DNA of 42,831 nucleotides. Source: an uncultured Eubacteriales bacterium (lineage in GTDB: Bacteria; Bacillota; Clostridia; Christensenellales; Aristaeellaceae). The stretch is taken from positions 1 to 42,831 of the forward strand of contig CACWZP010000025.1 of the NCBI GenBank assembly GCA_902765395.1, written 5' to 3'. The translations under genes were made by a program, and so were the position numbers. This document shows positions 1 through 9,247 of the stretch, piece by piece. Below the pieces are notes generated by a model. The model did no database searches. It worked only from the letters and a program-made list of their open reading frames with translations, and had not been told where the DNA came from. The number at the start of each line of letters is the position of its first letter. Position 1 is the stretch's first letter.

Positions 1-345
1 AACAGCGAGCGCAGGCCGCCAAAAAGAACCGTTCCTCGGTTCCCCTTCTGGAAGCTATATCCAATAGGGAGCCGGGGAACGTTTTTTTCGCGGCGGATTT
101 CCGGCACAAATGAGCCTACGGCCTCACGATCCCTGTGGAGAATATGGGTTCCGTTTGCCGCGTCGCTCAATAGTGCCAAGGTCAGGCAACCGGCGCAAAG
201 CGCGGTTGGCCGGTTTGCCGGAGTCCGCCGGGCTTCGGCGAAAACCGTCTGGGAATTCCGCCGCCCAGCGATGAAGGATCGACGAGGATCGGGATTGCGT
301 AAACACCCTTGCAGGGGTGGCGTTGCGCCGCCTGCCCCGTCCCAT
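1..345 (+). repeat. Composite dispersed repeat, copy 1 (modules A-end, B, C, D)
   Basis: This stretch has no credible gene. It matches the repeat at 3309-3708 and, in reverse, the one at 10736-11262. Positions 1-20 are the end of module A, cut by the window edge. Positions 30-88 are module B, a long hairpin (CGTTCC... to ...GGAACG) followed by a seven-T run. Modules C (about 89-135) and D (about 155-300) follow; D carries the hairpin CAACCGGCGC-AAA-GCGCGGTTG. A short GGGGTGGCGTTGCGCCGCC hairpin closes the copy near 315-333. Between 345 and the promoter at 403 I see nothing. Confidence 0.8.
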
Positions 346-402
346 CCATCTTCAAAAGTAGACCCAAGTAGACAAAATTACGCCAAAAGTTTGAAAATGC
401 TA

Positions 403-431
403 TTGACGCCGCTCCCTGCCGCTGATATGAT
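403..431 (+). promoter_or_regulatory. Sigma-A promoter for the Sel1/RyR-like gene
   Basis: TTGACG at 403-408 and TATGAT at 426-431 are separated by 17 bp, close to the vegetative consensus. The start codon follows at 465, so the leader would be about 25 nt. Confidence 0.75.
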
Positions 432-464
432 AAAACCAGATCACAAATGAGGCGGTGACGCGCC

Positions 465-3257
465 ATGCGCGAGGATTGGCACATCGAGACCCTGAACGAC
501 CTGTTTGCCGCGCTGTTCCGGCCCGAGGAGGGCGACAGCCCGATCATCCGCCAGCCCAGGCGGCCCCTGCGGGAGGAGCTGTTCGCGCTGTTCTTCCCGG
601 AGGCGCTGGTGAAGCAGTACGCGGACAAGTCCAAGTCGAATTTGACCTGGTTCTTCAACAACGACCCGCGCAACAAGTCCGTGCGGCGCTCGCTTGCGGC
701 GCTGCTGGAGCAGGACGCCCGGGCCATGGCGGACGAGGTTCATAAAAAGTGCCACGAGGCCCTCTGGCCCCGGCCCGGCCACGCCGTGTTCGACGCCAGG
801 GCCCTGCGCGCGGTGCTGGGCGGGGTGCGGCTGTCCCCGGCGGTGGACGGCCTGTGGCACATCACCCGGCCCGAGAGCGCCGGGCAGCTTAGTCGCCTGG
901 ACGTGTTCTTCGACGCCGACGAGGCCGGGGCGCTGGCCCGGATGCTGCTGACGCTGGCGGTGGCCGGGGACGTGCCTGCGGAGGTCGTCGGGGCGCTCTG
1001 GCGCGGCGAGGGCGGCGACTGCGAGTTTTTGAGCGGCGACGCCACCGTGGCCGGCAGCATCCGCTACTGCCGCATGCTGGATTTGCGCGGCCGCCACGAG
1101 CGCGCCTTCCAGGGCTACGAGCGCGTCGCCCGCCAGCTGGATCGCCCGGCGCAGACCATGGACGAATCCGCGCTGTACTGCCGCATGGGCGAGATGCTGT
1201 TCACCGGCGAAGGCTGCCTGCGGGACGAGAAGGCCGCCCTGCGGTATGACGAGCTGGGCCTGCTGGACGAAAACCCCCGATCGTATTACCAGCTTGGCCG
1301 CCATGCCAGCGGCACGCCTGCCCGCCAGGCCATGGAGAAGGCCGTGGCGCTGGGCTATGCCCCGGCGATCCGGGAGATGGGCGACGCCTGGTTTGGCGGC
1401 AGCGCCCGCCTGGCCGCGCTGCGCAATCTGGAGTCCGCCCGCCGCTGCTTCCAGCGGGGACTGGGCATGCCCGGGGCGGACGGGGCCTATTGCGCCTTCA
1501 TGCTGGGCCAGATCTACGAGGCCCAGGGCGAGCGCGCGTCGGCGGTAAACGCCTATCGCGTGGCCCAGGAGAGCGGCAGCGTCGAGGCCGGCGAGCGGCT
1601 GGCCCGGCTGGACTGGATGCTGGACGCGCCGACCGCCGAGGCCGCGCCCCAGACCCGGAGCCCCCTCGCCAGCGGCACGCGCTACTGCCTGATGAACGAT
1701 TGCACCGGGTGCAACCGCGCCTTCCTGGAGGGTTTGGCGGGCCGATGGGACGTGACCGTCTGCGGCCAGGGCCCCGCCTCCGGCGCCCACGTCACCGCCG
1801 CGTCGCCGGACAGGGCGCTGCGGGAGCTGGCCCAGGGGGTGTTCTGGGGCGGCGCGCCTCAGTTCCCGGAGCTGGTGATCGCGCTGCTCTCCGCCGACTG
1901 GCGGCAGAACCTGCGCCATACCGTGGCCCTGCTGGGCGAATTGCAGCGGCTGGCGCGGCAGCTGGGGGACCGGGCCTGGGACCTGGTGGACGCGGTGAGC
2001 CTGTACGTGCTGGCCGAGCACGACTATGCCGCGCTGCTGCTGGACGCGGCCTGCGCGGGCATGGGCGAGCTGTACTTCCGGGTGCGGCTGTGCGACCCGG
2101 CGCTGGACGCCGCCGACGGCCTGTTTGCCGCCGCGCCGCTGTTCCTGCCCCGGCTGCGCACGGCGTCGGACGCCGTGACGGCGCTGAAGATCGTGGGCTG
2201 CGGGGACGTGGCCATGGCGGTGCTGCGCCGGGCGCTGGCCCTGCCGATGCCGGCGGACGCGCTGACCGTGGACGTGTACGGCGCGGGGGCCGGGGCCATG
2301 GAGCGCCGGTTCCGCCAGCTGTGCCCCGGGGCGGCCTCGTCGCCGGAGCTGCTGGGCGCCGTGCCCGAGTTCCACGAGGTGAACGTGGAGGAGGAGCTGC
2401 CGGAGGATCTGCTGGACGGCAACTATTTCGTCATCGCTGCGCCGGACGACGCCCTGAACCTGACTCTGGGCGCGCGGCTGCGGGGGGCGCTGCTGCGGAG
2501 GGATCCGGAGGCCGAGGGGCGGCCCTTCATCGCGGTATATGCGCCGGGGCCGCTGGAGAGCTGGCTGGCGGCCAGCCTGCCCGCGGGCGCCGACGCTTCG
2601 GGCGGCAAGCCCGGCGCCGGCGGCTGGTGGAGCCAGTACGAGCTGTTCCCCTTCGGATCGGAGGCCATGTACGCGCCGGACGCCCTGCGCGGCGACGCCC
2701 TGGAGAGGCGGGCGCGGCAGGCCCACATGCTGTTCATCGGCCTGCCCAACACCCGTGACGCCCGCCATTCCGCCATGGGCAGCTATTACCGGCGGCAGTT
2801 CAACCGGGACACCGCCCGCGCTGCGGCGGCCAGCCTGACCTATCGGGCGCACCTGGCGGGCATCGACCTGCCCGGCTGGCGGCTGTACGGCGTGGCGGGG
2901 GAGGAGGCGCGGCTGGGCCCGGCCTACAGCCAGTGGCTGAAGGAGGGCGACAACCTGCAGGCCGCCGCCCGGGACGAGCACGACCGGCGCAACCGGATGC
3001 TCATCACACTGGGCTGGCAGGGTGCCGCGCCGCAGGCGGTGGCCGCCAGCGTGCGCCGGGGCAATCCCGGCCATCGGCTGTATCCCGCCCGGCTGGATCC
3101 CTTCATCTGTCCCTGGGACGCGCTGGAGGGCGGCGAGTTGCTGAAGGCCGTCCGCGACGCCGTGCGCGCCCGCTTCCCGGAGCGCTCCGTGGCCGATCCC
3201 AGGCGGGACGAAGAGGCCTCCGTGCGCGACACGGAGACCATGCTGGGGGAGATTTGA
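465..3257 (+). CDS. Sel1-like repeat protein with Rossmann-like and RyR-like C-terminal regions
   Basis: A 930-residue protein with no signal peptide or membrane segment, so probably cytoplasmic. Residues 1-200 are of unrecognised type. Residues about 235-385 look like Sel1/TPR helical repeats (for example CRMGEMLFTGEGCLRDEKAA and the later FMLGQIYEAQGERASA), usually a protein-binding scaffold. Residues about 600-695 look like a Rossmann-type fold: the strand VDVYGAGAGAME is followed by YFVIAAPDDALN and FIAVYAP, resembling TrkA-N domains. Residues 745-900 resemble bacterial RyR-domain proteins: RRQFNRDTARAAA, then DEHDRRNRMLITLGW (compare the family's EHxRWN...GW), then YPARLDPFICPWDAL. The domain names come from motif memory, not a search. 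The start is supported by GAGG at 449-452 and the promoter at 403-431. The gene is monocistronic and its function is unknown; a nucleotide-sensing role is only a guess. Confidence 0.75.
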   Translation: MREDWHIETLNDLFAALFRPEEGDSPIIRQPRRPLREELFALFFPEALVKQYADKSKSNLTWFFNNDPRNKSVRRSLAALLEQDARAMADEVHKKCHEALWPRPGHAVFDARALRAVLGGVRLSPAVDGLWHITRPESAGQLSRLDVFFDADEAGALARMLLTLAVAGDVPAEVVGALWRGEGGDCEFLSGDATVAGSIRYCRMLDLRGRHERAFQGYERVARQLDRPAQTMDESALYCRMGEMLFTGEGCLRDEKAALRYDELGLLDENPRSYYQLGRHASGTPARQAMEKAVALGYAPAIREMGDAWFGGSARLAALRNLESARRCFQRGLGMPGADGAYCAFMLGQIYEAQGERASAVNAYRVAQESGSVEAGERLARLDWMLDAPTAEAAPQTRSPLASGTRYCLMNDCTGCNRAFLEGLAGRWDVTVCGQGPASGAHVTAASPDRALRELAQGVFWGGAPQFPELVIALLSADWRQNLRHTVALLGELQRLARQLGDRAWDLVDAVSLYVLAEHDYAALLLDAACAGMGELYFRVRLCDPALDAADGLFAAAPLFLPRLRTASDAVTALKIVGCGDVAMAVLRRALALPMPADALTVDVYGAGAGAMERRFRQLCPGAASSPELLGAVPEFHEVNVEEELPEDLLDGNYFVIAAPDDALNLTLGARLRGALLRRDPEAEGRPFIAVYAPGPLESWLAASLPAGADASGGKPGAGGWWSQYELFPFGSEAMYAPDALRGDALERRARQAHMLFIGLPNTRDARHSAMGSYYRRQFNRDTARAAAASLTYRAHLAGIDLPGWRLYGVAGEEARLGPAYSQWLKEGDNLQAAARDEHDRRNRMLITLGWQGAAPQAVAASVRRGNPGHRLYPARLDPFICPWDALEGGELLKAVRDAVRARFPERSVADPRRDEEASVRDTETMLGEI

Positions 3258-3308
3258 GACGGCGGGATCAGCGGCCGGTGATACGGCGGGGGATGGATTG
3301 TGCGCAAA

Positions 3309-3708
3309 CCCAAAGCCTCCCCATCTCAATGGGGAGGGGGACCGCTTGCGGTGGTGGGGCACCCCATCCAGGACTGCCACGCTCCTCGCTGCTCCCCTCT
3401 CACGGGGCGGCCTGTCGAGTCGTGAATTGAAGCGAGCGGCTCGGCGCAGGGTGCCGAACGCGAAGCTTCACTGAACAGCGAGCGCAGGCCGCCAAAAAAC
3501 TGTTCCTCGGTTCCCCTTCTGGAAGCTGTTTCCAATAGGGAGCCGGGGAACGGACTTTTTTGGCGGCGGATTTCCGGCACAAGTGAGCCCACGGCCTCAC
3601 AATGCTTGCGGAAGATAAACCTCTCGTTAGCCGCGTCGCTCAAAAGTGCCAAGGTTAGGCAACCGGCGCGAAGCGCGGTTGGGTTCGCCGGAGTCGCAGG
3701 GCTTCTCT
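3309..3708 (+). repeat. Composite dispersed repeat, copy 2 (complete E-A-B-C-D)
   Basis: This copy fills the gap between two convergent genes and ends within a few bases of the thioesterase stop codon. Module E (3309-3365) is the two-hairpin CCTCCCCATCTCAATGGGGAGG block. Module A (3406-3493) is 88 nt with GGCGGCCTG and GCAGGCCGCC ends. Module B (about 3501-3561) is a long hairpin with an A run before it and a T run after it, so it could end transcription from both sides. Module C (about 3562-3615) and module D (about 3624-3706) follow. No open frame in it looks like a gene. Confidence 0.85.
3494..3561. terminator. Bidirectional terminator-like hairpin (module B of copy 2)
   Basis: GTTCCTCGGTTCCC pairs with GGGAGCCGGGGAAC, with a smaller GGAA/TTCC hairpin inside the loop. 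An A6 run precedes the stem and a T6 run follows it. It would serve the 930-residue protein gene on the plus strand and the thioesterase gene on the minus strand. Confidence 0.6.
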
Positions 3709-4440
3709 CTACTCCCGCTCCGCGAGCTTTCCGGCCACGCAGAAGCAGCGCCTGTCCCCGGCGAAGCCGCAGAAGCTGAACGCGTCGTCCTGCCGGACGA
3801 GCTGGGTGCGGATGGCTTCGTCCGGGCGGATCTCCCGCTCATAGCTGATGGTGAACTCCGCCAGGCGGTGTTTCGCCATCACCCCGTGGCCCAGGGCGCT
3901 GCAGGTCCAGTCCAGGTACTTTGTATTGTTGGCATGGCCGTTCAGGTCGAAATCGGCATAGGGCGGCACAAACGCGCCCTCGATCGCCTCGCCCGCCAGC
4001 ACCCGCGCCGCGCCCAGGGGGATGCCCGCGGGCATGTCAGCGTTGTCCGGCAGGTGGGCGAGCACCACGTCGCTGTTCACCACCCGGCGGGTGGTCAGGT
4101 CCATCAGCAGCCACAGGCTGGCGGCCTCGCCGATGACGTTGCCTTCGGCGTCCCGGAAGGCGTTGATCCGCGGATAAAACTGGTGCCGGGGCGGCAGCGG
4201 CCAGGTCTCCACCGAGATCACCTCGTTCAGCCGCGGCGCGCGATACAGCGCCACCCGGCTGCGGGACAGCACCCAGGCGATGCCCAAACTGTCCATCACG
4301 GATCGGCCGATGCCCAGCCGGGCGCAGTGGTCGCCCGCCGTCTCCTGCATGCTCTCCAGCACCGCGCCGGGCCGCCATTGGCCGCTCATGTCGCACATGG
4401 GCGTGCGCAGCGCGAAGGTCTCGGTATAGCTCTTTTCCAT
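3709..4440 (-). CDS. Acyl-ACP thioesterase, FatA/FatB-like
   Basis: A 243-residue double-hotdog thioesterase that should release fatty acids from acyl-ACP in the cytoplasm. The second hotdog holds the catalytic segment DFDLNGHANNTKYLDW (residues 163-178), matching the D-x-N-x-H pattern of the plant and bacterial Fat family: Asp165, Asn167 and His169. Glu203 in ISYEREI sits where a further catalytic acid is found in plant FatB. The length is typical of bacterial members. The start has an AGAGGTG ribosome binding site about 7 nt upstream. The gene is transcribed alone, divergently from rarA, with a promoter in the 116-bp space between them. The chain-length preference cannot be read from the sequence. 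Confidence 0.9.
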   Translation of the reverse strand: MEKSYTETFALRTPMCDMSGQWRPGAVLESMQETAGDHCARLGIGRSVMDSLGIAWVLSRSRVALYRAPRLNEVISVETWPLPPRHQFYPRINAFRDAEGNVIGEAASLWLLMDLTTRRVVNSDVVLAHLPDNADMPAGIPLGAARVLAGEAIEGAFVPPYADFDLNGHANNTKYLDWTCSALGHGVMAKHRLAEFTISYEREIRPDEAIRTQLVRQDDAFSFCGFAGDRRCFCVAGKLAERE

Positions 4441-4461
4441 GTCGGTTCACCTCTGATTGAC

Positions 4462-4490
4462 ACTCTACCACATTTGTAAGCATTGTTCAA
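4462..4490 (-). promoter_or_regulatory. Promoter of the thioesterase gene
   Basis: Read on the minus strand, TTGAAC (4490-4485) and TAGAGT (4467-4462) are 17 bp apart. It lies back to back with the rarA promoter. Confidence 0.6.
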
Positions 4491-4498
4491 GGGGCGGC

Positions 4499-4527
4499 TT
4501 GAACTGTGGGCAAAATCCGGCTATAAT
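4499..4527 (+). promoter_or_regulatory. Sigma-A promoter of rarA
   Basis: TTGAAC (4499-4504), a 17-bp spacer and a consensus TATAAT (4522-4527). The start codon is 30 bp downstream. Confidence 0.8.
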
Positions 4528-4556
4528 AGGCATATCAATCCCACAGGGAGGCTCCC

Positions 4557-5882
4557 ATGGAACAGATGACATTGTTTGACCGCCCGGCGTCCCAGCCGTT
4601 GGCGGCGCGGCTGCGCCCGCAGACGCTGGAGGAATTCGCCGGGCAGAGGCACCTGCTGGGCGAGGGCAAGGTGCTGCGCCGGCTGATCGAGGGCGACCAG
4701 GTGTCCTCGATGATCTTCTGGGGCCCGCCCGGCGTGGGCAAGACCACCCTGGCGCGGATCATCGCCCATCGCACCAAGTCCGCCTTCATCGACTTCTCCG
4801 CCGTCACCAGCGGCATCAAGGAGATCCGCGGCGTGATGCAGCAGGCGGAGGACAACCGCCGCTTCGGCGAGCGCACCATCGTGTTCGTGGACGAGATCCA
4901 CCGCTTCAACAAGGCCCAGCAGGACGCCTTCCTGCCCTTCGTGGAGAAGGGCAGCATCGTGCTGATCGGCGCGACCACGGAAAACCCATCCTTCGAGGTG
5001 AACGCCGCGCTGCTGAGCCGGTGCAAGGTGTTCGTGCTGCAGGCGCTGTCCACCGAGGACCTGACCGGGCTTCTAAGGCATGCGCTCGCCGACCCGCGGG
5101 GCTTCGGCGGCCAGGAGGTGGCCCTGCCGGAGGGCATGCTGGAGAAGATTGCGGTGTTCGCCAATGGGGACGCCCGGGTGGCGCTGTCCACGCTGGAGAT
5201 GGTGGTGCTGAACGGCGAGATGGACGCGGACGGCCGCACCACCGTGACCGAGGATGCGCTGGCGCAGTGCATCTCGAAGAAATCGCTGCTGTACGACAAG
5301 GGCGGCGAGGAGCACTACAACCTGATCTCCGCGCTGCACAAGTCCATGCGCAACAGCGACCCGGACGCCGCGGTGTACTGGCTGGCGCGGATGCTGGAGG
5401 CCGGGGAGGACCCGATCTACATCGCCCGGCGCGTCACCCGCTTCGCCAGCGAGGACGTGGGCCTGGCCGATCCCCGGGCGCTGGACCAGGCCGTGGCGGC
5501 GTTTCAGGCCTGCCGGCTGATCGGCATGCCGGAGTGCAGCGTCCACCTGACCCAGGCGGTGGTCTACATGGCGCTGGCGCCCAAGTCCAACGCGCTTTAC
5601 GCCGCCTACGAGACCGCCAAGCGGGATGCGGCCCGGGAGTTCTCCGAGCCGGTGCCGCTGCACCTGCGCAACGCCGTGACGGGGCTGATGAAGGACGTGG
5701 GCTACGGCGACGGCTACCAGTACGCCCACGACGCGGAGGACAAGCTGACCAACATGACCTGCCTGCCCGATTCCATGGCCGGGAAGCGCTACTATGTCCC
5801 CGCCGGGCAGGGGGAGGAGAAGGACTTCGTCCAGCGGCTGGCGGAGATCCAGGCCTGGAAGGAAGCGCACAAACAGCCTTGA
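4557..5882 (+). CDS. rarA: Replication-associated recombination ATPase RarA (MgsA)
   Basis: A 441-residue AAA+ ATPase of the RarA/MgsA/WRNIP1 family, which acts at stalled replication forks and single-strand gaps. Walker A is GPPGVGKTT (residues 56-64) and Walker B is IVFVDEIH (108-115), followed by RFNKAQQDAFLP. Sensor 1 lies in IGATTENPSFEVN. The C-terminal half carries the family's tetramerisation region, with HKSMRNSDPDAAVYWLARML and RFASEDVGLADP. The N-terminus contains QMTLF (residues 3-7), which resembles the sliding-clamp-binding consensus QLxLF; that is inference. AGGGAGG lies just upstream of the ATG. The gene is alone on its transcript. Confidence 0.95.
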   Translation: MEQMTLFDRPASQPLAARLRPQTLEEFAGQRHLLGEGKVLRRLIEGDQVSSMIFWGPPGVGKTTLARIIAHRTKSAFIDFSAVTSGIKEIRGVMQQAEDNRRFGERTIVFVDEIHRFNKAQQDAFLPFVEKGSIVLIGATTENPSFEVNAALLSRCKVFVLQALSTEDLTGLLRHALADPRGFGGQEVALPEGMLEKIAVFANGDARVALSTLEMVVLNGEMDADGRTTVTEDALAQCISKKSLLYDKGGEEHYNLISALHKSMRNSDPDAAVYWLARMLEAGEDPIYIARRVTRFASEDVGLADPRALDQAVAAFQACRLIGMPECSVHLTQAVVYMALAPKSNALYAAYETAKRDAAREFSEPVPLHLRNAVTGLMKDVGYGDGYQYAHDAEDKLTNMTCLPDSMAGKRYYVPAGQGEEKDFVQRLAEIQAWKEAHKQP

Positions 5883-5885
5883 TGG

Positions 5886-6350
5886 CCTGGGCGGGCGGCA
5901 CAACGCCGCCCCTACAGAGTATGCGCAGGAATCCGGATTGCCACGTCGTCGCTGCGCTCCTCCTCGCAATGACATTGCAGTGGACATTGGTTTTCCTTCT
6001 ATACCAACAGAAGCGCAGCCTGACGGTTCGTCAATGCGTCATTGCGAGGAGGGACATCCCATGGCCCGACGTGGCAATCCGGTTCCCCATTCAGCCCTGC
6101 AACATCCCTCGCTGCTCCCCCATGCAGCGGCGGCCTGCCGAGTCGTGAATTGAAGCGAGCGGCTCGGCGCAGGGTGCCGAACGCGAAGCTTCACCGAACA
6201 GCGAGCGCAGGCCGCCAAAAAGAGCCGTTCCTCGGTTCCCCAATCCCAATGCACCAGCGACGAAGACCTCATCCGACCTCGCTGCGCTCGGCCACCTTCT
6301 CCAAAGGGGAAGGCTTTGAGAGGCGTTACGCCGCCCCTGACGGAAGGCTT
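5886..6350 (+). repeat. Repeat-filled intergenic region with composite repeat copy 3
   Basis: This region holds, in order, a GGGCGGCACAACGCCGCCC hairpin (5891-5911), a facing pair of REP-like elements (5933-6082), a complete 88-nt module A (6129-6216), and the first arm of module B (about 6222-6240), which breaks off at the GGTTCCC of that arm. After it comes a degenerate module-E-like hairpin (CCTTCTCCAAAGGGGAAGGC, 6293-6312) and another GGCGTTACGCCGCCCC hairpin. No gene is seen between 5883 and 6594. Confidence 0.8.
5933..6082. repeat. Facing pair of REP-like elements
   Basis: The left arm (5933-5973) reads CCGGATTGCCACGTCG and then CTCCTCGCAATGAC. The right arm (6038-6082) is its reverse complement with small changes, GTCATTGCGAGGAG and then CGACGTGGCAATCCGG. 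The spacer is 64 bp. The same arrangement occurs at 25066-25187. From memory, GTCATTGCGAGGAGCGAAG-type sequences are dispersed in many unrelated bacterial genomes. Confidence 0.75.
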
Positions 6351-6503
6351 TTGGCCGCCGCCATGGCGCCATTATCGCCCAAAACCGGCCAGTACCAGCC
6401 CTTTTGCCTTATTTTCTTAAAATGACAGTCAATCCCGGCGGGGCCGCCAAAAAGGTTTGTGATAGTTGCCTAATTTGCAAAGTGCAATTTCACATGATTA
6501 ATC

Positions 6504-6532
6504 TTGCAAGTTTACGTTCAATTTGCTATATT
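6504..6532 (+). promoter_or_regulatory. Promoter of the DUF6465-like gene
   Basis: TTGCAA (6504-6509) and TATATT (6527-6532) with a 17-bp spacer, in a locally AT-rich stretch. The leader to the ATG at 6595 is about 55 nt. Confidence 0.75.
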
Positions 6533-6594
6533 GTTTGCAGCAGAATGCATTAAGCGTGCTGCGGACATTTCGAGATTTTGCAGGAGGTAACACC

Positions 6595-6801
6595 ATGGCT
6601 AAGATCAACCAGCAGTTTGTTCTGCAGTTCAACGGTCAGGAGTTCGACCTGGCTGCCGTTGAGGCAAACGTGAAGAAGAACTGGAAGGACGCCGGCCACA
6701 AGCTGACCGAGATCGCCGACTTGGACATCTACGTGAAGCCCGAGGAAGCCAAGGCCTACTATGTCGTCAACAAGGAAGTTGAAGGCAGCGTTGACCTGTA
6801 A
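6595..6801 (+). CDS. Small conserved protein, DUF6465-like
   Basis: A 68-residue acidic protein beginning MAKINQQFVLQFNGQEFDL. The second half, DLDIYVKPEEAKAYYVVN followed by an EGSVDL ending, fits my memory of the DUF6465 family of small clostridial proteins; no function is known for that family. A longer in-frame version from 6523 is possible but would place the start inside the promoter. The ATG at 6595 has a perfect AGGAGGT at 6582-6588. The strong ribosome site, clean promoter and position just before groESL suggest abundant expression. No signal peptide or membrane segment. Confidence 0.8.
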   Translation: MAKINQQFVLQFNGQEFDLAAVEANVKKNWKDAGHKLTEIADLDIYVKPEEAKAYYVVNKEVEGSVDL

Positions 6802-6894
6802 TTCGCAGAGGATTACACCGAACGCGGTTCATTGCGAAGCGATGGGCCGTTTTTTTGTGGCAAAGAGGGATTCCGTCCCCCTCTGGCTGCTTCG

Positions 6895-6975
6895 GCTGGA
6901 TGGCGCAACGCCGCCCCTGCGACTCCCTCTGTCAGCCTGTGGCTGACACCTCCCTCGGAGAGGGGGGCTTTTTAA
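6895..6975 (+). repeat. Module-E-like two-hairpin repeat before groES
   Basis: A GGCGCAACGCC hairpin leads into CTCCCTCTGTCAGC-CTGT-GGCTGAC-ACCTCCCTCGGAGAGGGGGGCTTTTT. The first stem is GTCAGC/GCTGAC and the second is CTCCCTC/GAGAGGG with a T run. It may terminate transcription of the small gene ending at 6801. The remainder of 6802-7081 shows nothing beyond weak hairpins. Confidence 0.6.
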
Positions 6976-7081
6976 TGTGTGGATGCCGTGACCTCTGTGT
7001 CCTGGCAGTCGGCGTCAACGCTATTTCCGCTTCCCGCCCTCGATTTCCCAACATTTAACACAAAATCCGGCCTATAAGGGC

Positions 7082-7110
7082 TTGATTTTTCCATATATAA
7101 TGGTTAAACT
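7082..7110 (+). promoter_or_regulatory. Probable promoter of groESL
   Basis: TTGATT (7082-7087) and TAAACT (7105-7110) are 17 bp apart. TATAAT at 7096-7101 and TATGAT at 7110-7115 are alternative -10 candidates, so the exact hexamers are uncertain. All lie immediately upstream of the CIRCE operator. Confidence 0.45.
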
Positions 7111-7124
7111 ATGATCTGCAAGGG

Positions 7125-7151
7125 TTAGCACTCAGATTTTAAGAGTGCTAA
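7125..7151 (+). promoter_or_regulatory. CIRCE operator (HrcA binding site)
   Basis: A perfect CIRCE element: TTAGCACTC, nine bases, GAGTGCTAA. In Bacillota this is the operator of the heat-shock repressor HrcA. It overlaps the likely transcription start and 5' leader of groES-groEL, so the operon should be repressed by HrcA until heat or misfolding stress. hrcA is not in the window. Confidence 0.97.
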
Positions 7152-7177
7152 CAAATTCAGAATCAACCGGGAGGTAA

Positions 7178-7468
<291 letters not shown>

Positions 7469-7487
7469 CGCCCAGATCAGTCTTCGG

Positions 7488-7516
7488 CAGAAAGCTCCCT
7501 CGGGGAGGGAGTCTTA
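7488..7516 (+). repeat. Hairpin between groES and groEL
   Basis: GCTCCCTCGGGGAGGGAGTC forms a short GC-rich stem-loop in the 84-bp intercistronic space. It resembles the second hairpin of the dispersed module E (compare 33473-33492), so it may be a remnant of that repeat. It could attenuate or process the transcript; that is inference. Confidence 0.5.
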
Positions 7517-7546
7517 GAACGTTCTCAATCCAAAGTATGGAGGTAA

Positions 7547-9181
<1,635 letters not shown>

Positions 9182-9198
9182 TCGACCGACCGGCCTTG

Positions 9199-9238
9199 AA
9201 CGAGGCACAGTCCCCCCCGCGGGACTGCGCCTCGTTTT
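9199..9238 (+). terminator. Intrinsic terminator of groESL
   Basis: CGAGGC and AGTCCC pair with GGGACT and GCCTCG around a small loop, and TTTT follows at 9235-9238. It begins 18 bp after the groEL stop codon. Confidence 0.85.
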
Positions 9239-9247
9239 CCATATCGT

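Noticed and set aside
441-3380. Minus-strand frame of 979 codons opposite the Sel1/RyR-like gene
   Set aside because: The Arg/Gly/Pro/His-rich composition is a GC-rich antisense shadow; the plus-strand gene has a promoter, ribosome site and recognisable repeats.
3406-3493. Module A as an insertion sequence
   Set aside because: It has inverted ends but is only 88 nt, has no transposase frame and shows no clear target-site duplication. At most it is a non-autonomous element.
3309-3708. Composite repeat as a CRISPR array
   Set aside because: The repeated modules are long, differ from each other and occur once per locus; there are no regularly spaced short repeats with unique spacers and no cas genes.
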